A DNA stretch of 42,693 nucleotides from JBDRDD01 sp043821115 (GTDB lineage: Bacteria > CAYTYR01 > UBA6262 > DAOVJB01), in NCBI GenBank assembly GCA_043821115.1, contig JBDRDD010000011.1:1-42693 (forward strand), given 5' to 3'. Positions 25,298-33,378 of this stretch are shown here, piece by piece. Within the stretch, counting starts at the first letter, position 1. Every line of letters begins with the position of its first letter. The notes beneath the pieces were generated by a model, which saw only the letters and a list, made by a program, of their open reading frames with translations, was not told where the DNA came from and did no database searches. Both the position numbers and the translations under genes were made by a program.

Positions 25298-26221
25298 ATG
25301 GAATCTTACGATGTGATCATAATAGGTGGAGGACCGGCTGGTTTGACAGCCGGGATATACAACACAAGAGGGGGCCTTAAAACCCTCCTTGTTGAGAAAA
25401 TCACTCCGGGCGGTCAGGCAAACTGGACGTATGTCGTGGAAAATTATCCCGGATTTCCCGAGGGAACATCAGGTCCCAAACTCATGCAGGATATGCAGAA
25501 GCAGGCGGAGCATTTTGGTTTGAAGATAATAAGCGAGGAAGTGCTGAGTGTATCCATTAACGGGGATAAAAAAGTCGTTAAGACCTCTTCAGGGGAATAT
25601 GAGGCAAAGGCAGTTATAGTGGCAACAGGAGCCCGTCCGCAGAAGCTGGGTGTTCCCGGGGAGGATGCATTCACAGGAAAAGGTATTTCATATTGCGCGA
25701 CATGCGACGGACCGCTTTTTAGAAACAAGGGAGTACTTGTTATAGGTGGCGGGGATGCGGCTATAGAGGAGGCTCTTTTTTTGACGGCATTTGCGGAAAA
25801 AGTTACAATAATTCACAGGAGAGATAAGCTCAGAGCTTCCAAGATACTTGAAGAAAGGGCATTCGCGAACAAGAAAATATCGTTTATCTGGGATTCTGTG
25901 GTAGAGGAGATTAAGGGAGAGAAGATGTTCTCCAAGGCAGCTATCAAAAATGTTAAAACAGGTGATACAAAGGATATTCCCGCTGATGGCATGTTTATAT
26001 TTATAGGCACACAGCCTGATACGGGTTTTATAGAGGATATAGTTAATACTGATGAAACAGGCTATATTTTAACAGATGAGAATATGCAAAGCTCCGCTAA
26101 AGGTGTCTTTGCATGCGGTGATGTAAGGAAGAAGCTGCTCAGGCAGATCGTGACGGCCTGCGGTGAAGGAGCAACCGCTGCGGTTGCCGCAGAAATTTAT
26201 ATTAACAGCCTTAAAGGTTAA
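25298..26221 (+). CDS. trxB: Thioredoxin-disulfide reductase
   Basis: A 307-residue flavoprotein of normal length. It has the FAD motif GGGPAGLTAG (10-19), the redox-active CATC (133-136) in the NADPH domain, a second dinucleotide motif GGGDAAIEEA (150-159), HRRDKLRA (which favours NADPH) and the C-terminal GVFACGDVRKK FAD motif. It reduces thioredoxin, and here it probably also feeds CcdA upstream. Ten bases separate it from ccdA and nine from the next gene, so all belong to one operon. Confidence 0.94.
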   Translation: MESYDVIIIGGGPAGLTAGIYNTRGGLKTLLVEKITPGGQANWTYVVENYPGFPEGTSGPKLMQDMQKQAEHFGLKIISEEVLSVSINGDKKVVKTSSGEYEAKAVIVATGARPQKLGVPGEDAFTGKGISYCATCDGPLFRNKGVLVIGGGDAAIEEALFLTAFAEKVTIIHRRDKLRASKILEERAFANKKISFIWDSVVEEIKGEKMFSKAAIKNVKTGDTKDIPADGMFIFIGTQPDTGFIEDIVNTDETGYILTDENMQSSAKGVFACGDVRKKLLRQIVTACGEGATAAVAAEIYINSLKG

Positions 26222-26230
26222 GGGAAAAAA

Positions 26231-26764
26231 ATGAAAAATATACTAAAATACGGGTTTTTGACTCTTCTGTTGTTTATTATCGCTGTTGGATGTACAAAAA
26301 CACCAAATGTCGAGGGAGAAAGCACTCCTAAGCCGTCAAGTGAAAAGGGATTAGCTCCTGATTTCACACTTGAAGACCTTGAGGGAAATGAAATAACACT
26401 TTCAGAACTAAGAGGGGCAGTTATAATCCTCGATTTCTGGGCTACGTGGTGCCCGCCCTGCCGGGATGAGATCCCCGGGTTTATAAAGCTTTACGATAAG
26501 TACAATGAAAAGGGTCTTGAAATAATAGGAATAAGCGTTGACAAGGGCTCGGATGGTCAACTAATCAAGTTTGCAGAAGAATGGAATATGAATTACCCGA
26601 TAGTGCGCTCCACAAATGATGTAAATAAAGCTTACGGGGGTATAAGGGCAATACCCACTACGTTTATTATCGATAAGAAAGGAAAAATCAGGAACAAGCA
26701 TATAGGGTTTGCTTCCTATGAGACATTTGAGGAAGAGGTGCTGGAGTTATTAAATGAAGAGTAA
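26231..26764 (+). CDS. TlpA/ResA-like thioredoxin-fold lipoprotein
   Basis: A 177-residue protein with a lipoprotein signal (hydrophobic stretch then AVGC, Cys21 lipidated) and a thioredoxin domain from about residue 40: APDFTLEDLEGNEITLSELRG, FWATWCPPCRDEIPGF with the active-site WCPPC (73-77), and the cis-Pro loop AIPTTFIID. It should be a membrane-anchored extracytoplasmic reductant working with CcdA. ResA-like proteins reduce apocytochrome c, but no cytochrome c gene is seen here, so a general thiol-reducing or peroxide role is equally possible. Confidence 0.9.
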   Translation: MKNILKYGFLTLLLFIIAVGCTKTPNVEGESTPKPSSEKGLAPDFTLEDLEGNEITLSELRGAVIILDFWATWCPPCRDEIPGFIKLYDKYNEKGLEIIGISVDKGSDGQLIKFAEEWNMNYPIVRSTNDVNKAYGGIRAIPTTFIIDKKGKIRNKHIGFASYETFEEEVLELLNEE

Positions 26765-26773
26765 GGGGGTAAT

Positions 26774-27238
26774 ATGTCCAGACTTAGGTATTTTGCAGTT
26801 CTACTATTGATGGCGGCGGTTTTTGCAGGATGCGCATCTGTTTCCAGCTATACTAAAGAAGAGGGTGATGATTTAATTGTTCCGGGAGAAAGAGTAAGTA
26901 AATTTATAATTAGTAAGACCTCTATGAAACAGATATATACCAAGACCACTCCGAAAGAGTCTTACAAGAAACAAGGGTTGGATTTCTTATTCGATAAAAA
27001 AGATAAGCTTGCCGTTATTGTTGTGTCGAGCACCAAATTCAAGACCGAAGATGGAATTAAAATAGGAGATAATTTAATAAAGGTAATGCTGGAGCATGGT
27101 ACGGGCGAGGAAGAGCCCGTGGATATTGAAGAAGTCGATGCCCAAATAAAGGCTAAGGGCAATAAGCTGGTCTATCCCGGCATAGAGTTTGTTATGGTGG
27201 ATAAGAGGGTGGTTACGATAATAGTTTTGATTAACTAA
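26774..27238 (+). CDS. Small lipoprotein of unknown function
   Basis: A 154-residue protein starting with a lipoprotein signal: SRLRYF, a hydrophobic run, then FAGC with Cys20 as lipidation site. The mature part has no domain I recognise; it is predicted alpha/beta and begins with a polar linker (SSYTKEEGDDLIVPGE). A repeated lysine-rich strand pattern (DFLFDKKDKLAVIVVSS) suggests a small globular domain. It is the last gene of the CcdA-TrxB-TlpA operon, which hints at envelope thiol chemistry, but its mature part has no cysteine. Confidence 0.75.
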   Translation: MSRLRYFAVLLLMAAVFAGCASVSSYTKEEGDDLIVPGERVSKFIISKTSMKQIYTKTTPKESYKKQGLDFLFDKKDKLAVIVVSSTKFKTEDGIKIGDNLIKVMLEHGTGEEEPVDIEEVDAQIKAKGNKLVYPGIEFVMVDKRVVTIIVLIN

Positions 27239-27312
27239 ATTGAGCATAAATTAAAAATCCTAGCATAACATGATACACTAATTGATACTTCCCAAAAGGG
27301 GCTTATATATAT

Positions 27313-28545
27313 ATGAAAGATGTTTATCTCGATAATCATGCAGCAACAAAGGTTGACGAGCGCGTATTTGAGGCCATGGTGCCTTTTCTTAAGGAAAACT
27401 ACGGTAATGTACAGAGTATGCATTCGTTTGGAGCTAAATCTAAGGATGCCGTAGATAAAGCCCGAAAGCAAGTAGCAGAGTTGATAGGGGCTACTGAGAA
27501 CGAGATATATTTCACTTCATGCGCTTCAGAGGCTAATAATCTGGCATTTAAGGGTGTTGCCCAGGCTTATCAGTCAAAGGGCAAACATATAATTGTCTCT
27601 GCCGTTGAGCATTTCTCTATAATAAACGCTGCGAAGAGGCTCCTGCAGGCAGGATTTGAGATAACATATCTGGGAGTTGATAAATATGGGGTTGTTTCTG
27701 TTAGTGAGCTTAAAAAGGCTCTTAGGGATGACACAATCCTTGTATCCATACAGCACGCTAATTCAGAGATAGGAACTATACAGGATATAGAGGCCCTATC
27801 TAAAGTAGTTAAGGAAAAAGGTGTGCTGTTTCACACAGATGCTGTAGCAACAGCCGGGATAATACCTATTGATGTCAAGAAACTTGGGGTGGATCTGTTA
27901 TCTATTGCAGGATCCCAGTTCCATGGTCCTAAAGGTGCAGCAGCTCTTTATATCAAAAAGGGAACTAAGGTAATTCCTCAGATAGATGGTGGAATACAGG
28001 AATCTGGTCGAAGGGCAGGCACTGAGAACGTGGCTGGGATTGTAGGACTGGGAAAGGCATCGGAGATAGCAAAGCAGGAGATGGAAGATAATCATAAGAA
28101 GATTATTGCCCTGCGTGACAGGATTATCAAGGAACTTCCTGAGAATATAGAAAACATTTACCTAAACGGTCATCCTGAGAAAAGGCTTCCCAATAACGTA
28201 AATTTCTCGGTAGAGTTCGTTGAAGGCGAAGGTATGCTTCTTTTTCTGGATGAAGAAGGAATATATGTATCAAGCGGTTCTGCGTGCACATCCAAGGCGC
28301 TTAAGATGTCCCATGTGTTAAGTGCCATAAAGCTTGATGCTGCTGTAGCACAAGGCTCCCTTGTCATGACATTATCAAAGTATAGCTCGGATGAGGATAT
28401 AGACTATATAATTGAGAAATTCCCGGCAATAGTGGCAAGACTCAGAGAGATGTCACCGCTTTATGCCCATTTCAAGAAAACCGGTAACAGATTTGAGGCA
28501 GGCCCGGGCACTGATTACGAGCATGCACATGATCATGAAGAATAA
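27313..28545 (+). CDS. IscS/NifS-like protein lacking the PLP-binding lysine
   Basis: A 410-residue class V aminotransferase-fold protein of the cysteine desulfurase family: YLDNHAATKVDE (5-16), VEHFSI with the PLP-stacking His100, HTDA with Asp176, GTENVAGI, and the persulfide Cys325 in SSGSACTSK. The motif that should read SGHK-x-x-GPKG is instead AGSQFHGPKG (199-208), so the Schiff-base lysine is Gln202 and its His neighbour is Ser201. The position equivalent to E. coli Gln183 is Ala179. It is therefore unlikely to be a normal PLP desulfurase. Archaeoglobus IscS also lacks this lysine (Asp there) and still binds IscU and contributes a cluster ligand. IscU lies directly downstream. An AAAAGGGG site precedes the ATG. 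Confidence 0.9.
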   Translation: MKDVYLDNHAATKVDERVFEAMVPFLKENYGNVQSMHSFGAKSKDAVDKARKQVAELIGATENEIYFTSCASEANNLAFKGVAQAYQSKGKHIIVSAVEHFSIINAAKRLLQAGFEITYLGVDKYGVVSVSELKKALRDDTILVSIQHANSEIGTIQDIEALSKVVKEKGVLFHTDAVATAGIIPIDVKKLGVDLLSIAGSQFHGPKGAAALYIKKGTKVIPQIDGGIQESGRRAGTENVAGIVGLGKASEIAKQEMEDNHKKIIALRDRIIKELPENIENIYLNGHPEKRLPNNVNFSVEFVEGEGMLLFLDEEGIYVSSGSACTSKALKMSHVLSAIKLDAAVAQGSLVMTLSKYSSDEDIDYIIEKFPAIVARLREMSPLYAHFKKTGNRFEAGPGTDYEHAHDHEE

Positions 28546-28566
28546 TAGTTTAGTAAAGGAGACAAT

Positions 28567-28950
28567 ATGCCATTTTATTCAGAAAAAGTAATGGAACACT
28601 TTAAGAGTCCAAAAAACGTGGGTGAGATTAAAGATCCCGATGGAGTGGGAGAGGTGGGCAATCCCGTCTGCGGAGACCTTATGACATTTCAGATCAAAGT
28701 CAAGGACAATAAGTTGGTTGATATAAAATTCAAGACGTTTGGCTGCGGGGCTGCTATTGCCGTATCATCCATAGTATCAGAAATGGCCATGGGTAAAACC
28801 CTTGATGAGGCCTTCAAAATCACCAATGCCGATGTTGCAAAAGAGCTTGGCGGGCTTCCACCTAATAAGATGCACTGCTCCAATCTAGGAGCCGATGCAC
28901 TCCACAAAGCGATAAATAATTATCTTGCTAAGCAGAAGGAGGCAAAATGA
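28567..28950 (+). CDS. iscU: IscU/NifU N-terminal-type Fe-S cluster scaffold
   Basis: A 127-residue scaffold with all expected ligands: Cys35 in NPVCGD together with Asp37, Cys60 in FGCGAAIA, and Cys104 in MHCSNLGADAL. It builds [2Fe-2S]/[4Fe-4S] clusters before delivery to apoproteins. It follows the IscS-like gene by 21 bases and overlaps the next start codon by four bases (ATGA). The intact scaffold beside a lysine-less IscS suggests the pair still forms a complex, with sulfur perhaps coming from sulfide or another enzyme. Confidence 0.93.
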   Translation: MPFYSEKVMEHFKSPKNVGEIKDPDGVGEVGNPVCGDLMTFQIKVKDNKLVDIKFKTFGCGAAIAVSSIVSEMAMGKTLDEAFKITNADVAKELGGLPPNKMHCSNLGADALHKAINNYLAKQKEAK

Positions 28951-29129
28951 GCCAGGATACCAGGAAATGTAAATGCCCCTATTGTGAGCATGAGCTCATA
29001 TTCAAGTGCTTTGAGCCGTGTTTCTGCGAGCCGTGTAAGGTGGAACTGGTAACTTGTCTGGCTTGTGATGCGGTATTTAACAAGAAACTTAAGAAATGCC
29101 CGCAGTGCGGGAGGAAATATGAAGGATAA
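28947..29129 (+). CDS. Cys-rich zinc-ribbon mini-protein
   Basis: A 60-residue protein with eleven cysteines: C-x-C-x2-C near the start, a cluster C21, C25, C27, C30, then CLAC (37-40) and CPQC (51-54). Most are arranged as CxxC knuckles, so it probably binds one or two zinc ions or an Fe-S cluster. It overlaps iscU by four bases and the following DsrE-like gene by eleven, so it is a tightly coupled member of the sulfur operon. I do not recognise a named family; a metal- or sulfur-handling accessory is an inference from position. Confidence 0.75.
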   Translation: MSQDTRKCKCPYCEHELIFKCFEPCFCEPCKVELVTCLACDAVFNKKLKKCPQCGRKYEG

Positions 29130-29586
29130 AATGACGATAATTCTTTTCTCAGGCGAATACGACAAAGGTATCGCCGCGTTTACGCTTGCAACCACTGCAG
29201 CCGCAAGCGATATGGATGTAACCATATTTTTCACATTCTGGGGGTTAAACTTCCTTAAGAAGAGCGGGGTAAAGGGTTCTAAACCCAAATTCTTCCTGCA
29301 GAAGCTTTTTGGTGCTATAAACAGCGGGTTGCCTTTGTCACGCTTTAATTTCCTGGGCATAGGGCTCTGGATGATGAAGAAACTTATGAAAAAGACAAAG
29401 ATGGCCTCTCTTGAGGAACTGATGGCTCTGGCAAAGCAGTTAAATGTTAAATTTGTCGCATGCACCACAAGCTGCGGCGTCATGGGACTCTCAAATGAGG
29501 AGCTCTCAGAAGACGTAGCTGAATTTGCAGGGGCAGCCACATACCTTGCTTATGCCAGAGAGTCCAAGGTCAATTTATTCATTTAA
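29119..29586 (+). CDS. DsrE2-like (DsrE/F/DrsH family) sulfur-transfer protein
   Basis: A 155-residue protein from ATG 29119, chosen because GGGAGGA lies just upstream and the N-terminus MTIILFSGEYDKG then matches family starts; an upstream in-frame ATG at 29065 is inside the previous gene without a good site. It has the DsrE fold pattern, the FFTFWGL motif typical of DsrE2, and CTTSCGVMGL with Cys115 and Cys119 as likely persulfide carriers. A hydrophobic, basic insert (about 56-95) could associate with the membrane. Such proteins commonly pair with TusA, which is the next gene, to pass sulfane sulfur between enzymes. Confidence 0.85.
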   Translation: MKDKMTIILFSGEYDKGIAAFTLATTAAASDMDVTIFFTFWGLNFLKKSGVKGSKPKFFLQKLFGAINSGLPLSRFNFLGIGLWMMKKLMKKTKMASLEELMALAKQLNVKFVACTTSCGVMGLSNEELSEDVAEFAGAATYLAYARESKVNLFI

Positions 29587-29596
29587 GAGGCTATTT

Positions 29597-29824
29597 ATGG
29601 ATAAGACAAAATCTCTTGATTGCACGGGGCTCATGTGCCCTATGCCTGTTGTAAAGGCTAAGCTTGAGCTAGAGGAAATGAAATCAGGAGAGGTACTTGA
29701 GGTTGTTGCTGATGATCCTGGATTTGAGAAGGATTTTCCAGCATGGTGCAAGCAGACAGGGAATACGTTTATTGAGTTAGAAATAGAAAACGGAGTCTTC
29801 AAGGGCTATGTAATGAAGAAGTAG
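29597..29824 (+). CDS. tusA: TusA/SirA-family sulfur carrier
   Basis: A 75-residue protein starting at ATG 29597, with AAGAGG six bases upstream. The signature LDCTGLMCPMPVVKAK has the persulfide-carrying Cys in the CPMP motif. VVADDPGFEKDFPAWCKQTGN is the usual second half, including the extra Cys seen in many stand-alone TusA homologues. It probably accepts sulfur from a desulfurase, rhodanese or DsrE partner and delivers it to tRNA thiolation, molybdopterin or Fe-S assembly. It ends the IscS-IscU-ribbon-DsrE-TusA group. Confidence 0.92.
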   Translation: MDKTKSLDCTGLMCPMPVVKAKLELEEMKSGEVLEVVADDPGFEKDFPAWCKQTGNTFIELEIENGVFKGYVMKK

Positions 29825-29845
29825 ATACCAAGGAGAGAATCATCG

Positions 29846-30553
29846 ATGAAGATTGAGATAAAGGGATTTCTCGAGACATCCATGATAAACTGGGAGGGTA
29901 TGATAGTCTCAGTATTGTACACCTCCCATTGCAATTTCAGGTGCCCCTATTGTCAAAATCCATCCCTCGTACTTGAACCAGAGCAGCTCGAAACCGTGCC
30001 TGTTGCAAAAATCGCTTCTTTTCTGATCAAGAAAAAAGGCTGGGTCGAGGGAATATGCCTTACCGGCGGGGAGCCATGTATGTTTGCCGATTTGCCGGAT
30101 TTTCTTAAGAAGATAAGGGCTACCGGTGCAAAGATCAAGCTTGATACAAACGGGGCTTTTCCGGAGATGCTTGAAAAACTTATAGATGAAAAACTCGTTG
30201 ATTATATTGCGATGGATGTAAAGGCTCCTTTGGATGAGGAGAAATACTCTAAGGCAGCAGGGGGCAAGGTTGATATTGCCAGGATAAAAAAGTCAATTGA
30301 TATAATTAGAAATTCCGGTCTTGAATACGAGTTCAGGACAACGGTTGTCCCTACCATTGTTGACGAAGACGATATCATGGAAATAGCTAAATACCTAAAA
30401 GGCTCAAAGAAATATGCCCTGCAGAATTTTTCCACAAAAGAAGTGCTGGAGGCGTCATTTAAGAAAATCAAGCCGTACAAAAGAGAGGTGCTTGAGGATA
30501 TAGTAAAGAAGATATCGCCATTTTTTGAAAAATGCATGGTAAGGGGCAAATGA
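29846..30553 (+). CDS. Radical SAM activating enzyme, NrdG2-like
   Basis: A 235-residue radical SAM protein. It has the cluster motif CNFRCPYC (Cys29, Cys33, Cys36), the SAM-binding TGGEP (73-77), and the FLETSMINWEGMIVSVLYTSHC lead-in that distinguishes the NrdG2 group (TIGR02495), annotated as activators of anaerobic ribonucleotide reductase. It would generate a glycyl radical on a partner enzyme. No NrdD or other glycyl-radical enzyme is in the window, so the partner is unknown. Its stop codon overlaps the next start as ATGA. Confidence 0.87.
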   Translation: MKIEIKGFLETSMINWEGMIVSVLYTSHCNFRCPYCQNPSLVLEPEQLETVPVAKIASFLIKKKGWVEGICLTGGEPCMFADLPDFLKKIRATGAKIKLDTNGAFPEMLEKLIDEKLVDYIAMDVKAPLDEEKYSKAAGGKVDIARIKKSIDIIRNSGLEYEFRTTVVPTIVDEDDIMEIAKYLKGSKKYALQNFSTKEVLEASFKKIKPYKREVLEDIVKKISPFFEKCMVRGK

Positions 30554-32835
30554 ACGTAACAATAAGACGCAGGATAATGCATTTCACCCTTGTAATTATG
30601 GGAATGAGCTCTATTATCGTCCAGTCACTGCTCATAAGAGAACTGGCGATGCTTTTCTATGGGAACGAGCTCTCTTTAGGGATGATTTTTGCCAGCTGGC
30701 TTTTCTGGATAGGGGTGGGCAGCTGGCTTATGGGCAGGATGGTCTCTGATCTTAACAGGAAACTTAGAATTTTTATAGGCACGTCTCTTCTGGCTTCTGT
30801 TTTAATACCTATACAGGTAACAGCCGTACGCGTGCTAAAGTATGCAATTAATTCTCCCCCAGATGTAATGCTCGGATTTGCCCCGATGTTTTTAGCTCCC
30901 TTTCTAATCCTGGCTCCATTGTGCATTATCACGGGCTTCCAATTCGCCTTGGCGAGTTCTCTCTACAATGATATATACAAAAGCGCACATATAGCCATAC
31001 GGAAAATATATCTCTATGACGCGATAGGTGATATGCTGGGTGGTTTTATTTTCGGCTACATCCTCATCAATTTCTTTACATCTTTTCAAATTGCCCTCTA
31101 CGTAGTTATATTAAATGTCTCTCTCTCTTTGTTCCTCATCCTTGCATATTTCAGGCAAAAGGCTTCGTTTCTTTTGCTTCTTAGTTTTGGTCTTCTTATA
31201 CTGTTCTTAAGAATAGGTGCAGGAAACTGGCACGGGGAGCTGGATGTTTTAAGCCGGACGTTTAACTGGAAGGGCAGGAATCTCGTTGAGGTTGCGTCTT
31301 CCAAATACAGCCATTTCGCCATTGTTGAGAATGAGGATTCCCTTGGTATTTACTCAAACGGGACCCTCGATCTCAGTGTGTCGGACAAATCAGCATCCAC
31401 AGACATGGTTCATCTTGCCATGACCCAGGTGGACAACCCTACGAAAATCCTCGTAATCGGGAGAGCGCTTTCGGGACAGCTGCGTGAATTTCTAAAGTAT
31501 GATCCTCATGAGATCTATTATATTGAAACAGACCCTGTTCTTGTGAATATAGCCCGCCCTTATATTTTGGCAGAAGACAGGGATGCTTTAGCCGATGAGA
31601 GGGTAAAACTGCTTCATGAGGACGGCAGAGTTTTTGTCAAGCAGTACAGGGGAGAACCTTTTGACTGTGTTATGCTAAATGTTGGAAACCCCCTGACAGC
31701 GGAATTAAACCGTTTCTATACGTATGAATTTTTCAGGGAAATCTCCTCTGTTTTATCCGAGGGAGGGGTTTTCTTCTTTATGATAGACTATGACAAGGAT
31801 AAGTCAAATAACGATCTTAAGCAGTATTCGCAGATAATCTATATGACCCTTAGAAAAGTATTCGGCGGGGTTATTGCTGTCGGGGGAGATGAGCTTTTCC
31901 TTGCGGCATCCAAATCCGGCGAGCATCTTACATATGATGAGCGCAGGATACTTGAAAGGCTCCAGGAAAGGGGAATGGTTGCGGATGAGTCCTTTGAGGA
32001 TAAACTTGACGCACTCTTCAGCGAGGATTCCATCCAGCAGGTCCTTGTGTTAAATGAAGAAACGGTCGGATTTAATTATGATTTCCATCCTATCAGCTAT
32101 TATTACGGCATAACCCTATGGGGGACAAAATCCATCTATTCGCGTTTTTTAGGGAAAATGAGGGGTATACCATTCTTCCATGCACTTAGCCTTGTTTTCA
32201 TACTGGGTTCGCTCCTGTTTGCCCTTAAGGCGCCCTTAAAAGGCATATTAGTGCCGCTTGCTGTTGTATCCTCCGCAATGGCGGGTATAGTGCTTGAGCT
32301 GATCCTTATAATAGGGTTCCAGATAATTTATGGGTACCTGTACCATATGGTAGGCATAATCATAGCATCATTTATGCTGGGTCTTGTCATAGGAACGTTT
32401 TATGTAACAAGGGAGCTTGAACACAGGGGTATAAGTATCTCCATATTGCCCCTGACACAGATTGCGTTCGGAGTTTTCGCATTTCACATCCCTGTCATGC
32501 TTCTTCTTTTCGCCCAGACAAATACCAGTGCGCTGACGGGCCTTGCGATAAACGTTGTTCTGCCTGTTTTCACAATGATCGACGGTTGTTTTGTCGGGAT
32601 AATTTTCCCTCTTGCAAATAAGCTGTATATGAAAAATCATGAAGAAGAGAGCCGTGTCGCGGGCAGGCTTTACGCATTTGACCTTGCCGGTGCGTGTCTT
32701 GGCGCTCTTATAGCGAGTGTTTTGTTTATTCCTGTATGGGGAATACTCAATACGGCGATCCTTGTCGGGGTCATAAATATAGGGATGGCCATTTTGATTT
32801 TTTCAATAGCAGGAAAAAAATCTTTTGACATATGA
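30550..32835 (+). CDS. Membrane-embedded spermidine synthase-like protein
   Basis: A 761-residue protein from ATG 30550, which overlaps the upstream stop as ATGA; an in-frame ATG at 30532 is also possible. The N-terminal third has about six membrane helices starting MSSIIVQSLLIRELAMLFYG, the middle (about 290-440) is a Rossmann domain resembling spermidine synthases (ILVIGRALSGQ, YYIETDPVLVNIARPYI, LLHEDGRVFV, GNPLTAELNRFYTYEFF), and the C-terminus again has about seven helices. The usual LxxGGG nucleotide loop is altered to VIGRALSG. This belongs to the class of spermidine-synthase-like membrane proteins whose substrate is unknown; a methyl- or aminopropyltransfer reaction at the membrane is a guess. 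Confidence 0.82.
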   Translation: MNVTIRRRIMHFTLVIMGMSSIIVQSLLIRELAMLFYGNELSLGMIFASWLFWIGVGSWLMGRMVSDLNRKLRIFIGTSLLASVLIPIQVTAVRVLKYAINSPPDVMLGFAPMFLAPFLILAPLCIITGFQFALASSLYNDIYKSAHIAIRKIYLYDAIGDMLGGFIFGYILINFFTSFQIALYVVILNVSLSLFLILAYFRQKASFLLLLSFGLLILFLRIGAGNWHGELDVLSRTFNWKGRNLVEVASSKYSHFAIVENEDSLGIYSNGTLDLSVSDKSASTDMVHLAMTQVDNPTKILVIGRALSGQLREFLKYDPHEIYYIETDPVLVNIARPYILAEDRDALADERVKLLHEDGRVFVKQYRGEPFDCVMLNVGNPLTAELNRFYTYEFFREISSVLSEGGVFFFMIDYDKDKSNNDLKQYSQIIYMTLRKVFGGVIAVGGDELFLAASKSGEHLTYDERRILERLQERGMVADESFEDKLDALFSEDSIQQVLVLNEETVGFNYDFHPISYYYGITLWGTKSIYSRFLGKMRGIPFFHALSLVFILGSLLFALKAPLKGILVPLAVVSSAMAGIVLELILIIGFQIIYGYLYHMVGIIIASFMLGLVIGTFYVTRELEHRGISISILPLTQIAFGVFAFHIPVMLLLFAQTNTSALTGLAINVVLPVFTMIDGCFVGIIFPLANKLYMKNHEEESRVAGRLYAFDLAGACLGALIASVLFIPVWGILNTAILVGVINIGMAILIFSIAGKKSFDI

Positions 32836-32852
32836 CAATAAAATGATACAAT
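32825..32852 (+). promoter_or_regulatory. Probable sigma70-type promoter for def
   Basis: A consensus TTGACA (32825-32830), a 16-base spacer and TACAAT (32847-32852) overlap the last codons and stop of the preceding gene. The predicted start lies near 32859, about 16 bases before the ATG, with AAAGGAG in the short leader. The -10 carries an upstream TGA. Confidence 0.7.
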
Positions 32853-32874
32853 AAAGCAAATAAAGGAGTCTGTA

Positions 32875-33378
32875 ATGAGCTTTAAGGTACTTGTCTACGG
32901 GGATCCGGCGCTCTGGAAGAAATCCAAAAAAGTAGCCAAAGTAGATGACGAGATAAAATCACTCTTAAAAGACCTCATTAAGACCATGTATGCACATAAC
33001 GGGGTGGGGCTTAGCGCACCCCAGGTTGGAATACATAAGAGAGTAATCGTAGTTGACATAGGGACAGGGTTGACCACACTGGTGAATCCTAAAATTTTAT
33101 CAAAGTGCGGCAAGCAGTCAGCTCCGGAAGGGTGCCTCAGCGTACCAGGCGTTTATATAGAGGTAAAACGTGCCGATGAGATAACTGTTGAAGGCCTTGA
33201 TAAGAACGGAATGTATGTGCAGATTGAGGCATCGGGACTCTTTGCCCGGGCACTGCAGCATGAAATAGATCACCTGGACGGTATTTTAATTACAGAGAAG
33301 GTCCCTAAAAAGCGCCTTAAAGCAATAAAGGATGAGCTTGAAAAACTTAAAAAGGGAAAAGGGGATAAAAGTGGCTAA
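32875..33378 (+). CDS. def: Peptide deformylase
   Basis: Removes the formyl group from nascent N-formylmethionine. The 167-residue enzyme has all three family motifs: GVGLSAPQVG (43-52), EGCLSVPG with metal ligand Cys87, and QHEIDHLDG with ligands His129 and His133 and catalytic Glu130. The C-terminus ends in a lysine-rich tail (KLKKGKGDKSG). It is preceded by AAAGGAG and a promoter. A small gene overlaps its 3' end, and no fmt gene is adjacent. Confidence 0.96.
   Translation: MSFKVLVYGDPALWKKSKKVAKVDDEIKSLLKDLIKTMYAHNGVGLSAPQVGIHKRVIVVDIGTGLTTLVNPKILSKCGKQSAPEGCLSVPGVYIEVKRADEITVEGLDKNGMYVQIEASGLFARALQHEIDHLDGILITEKVPKKRLKAIKDELEKLKKGKGDKSG

Noticed and set aside
27239..27312. A promoter for the IscS-like gene (TTGAGC near 27240)
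   Set aside because: No -10 element with acceptable sequence and spacing could be matched; the AT-rich gap may hold a promoter but I cannot place it.
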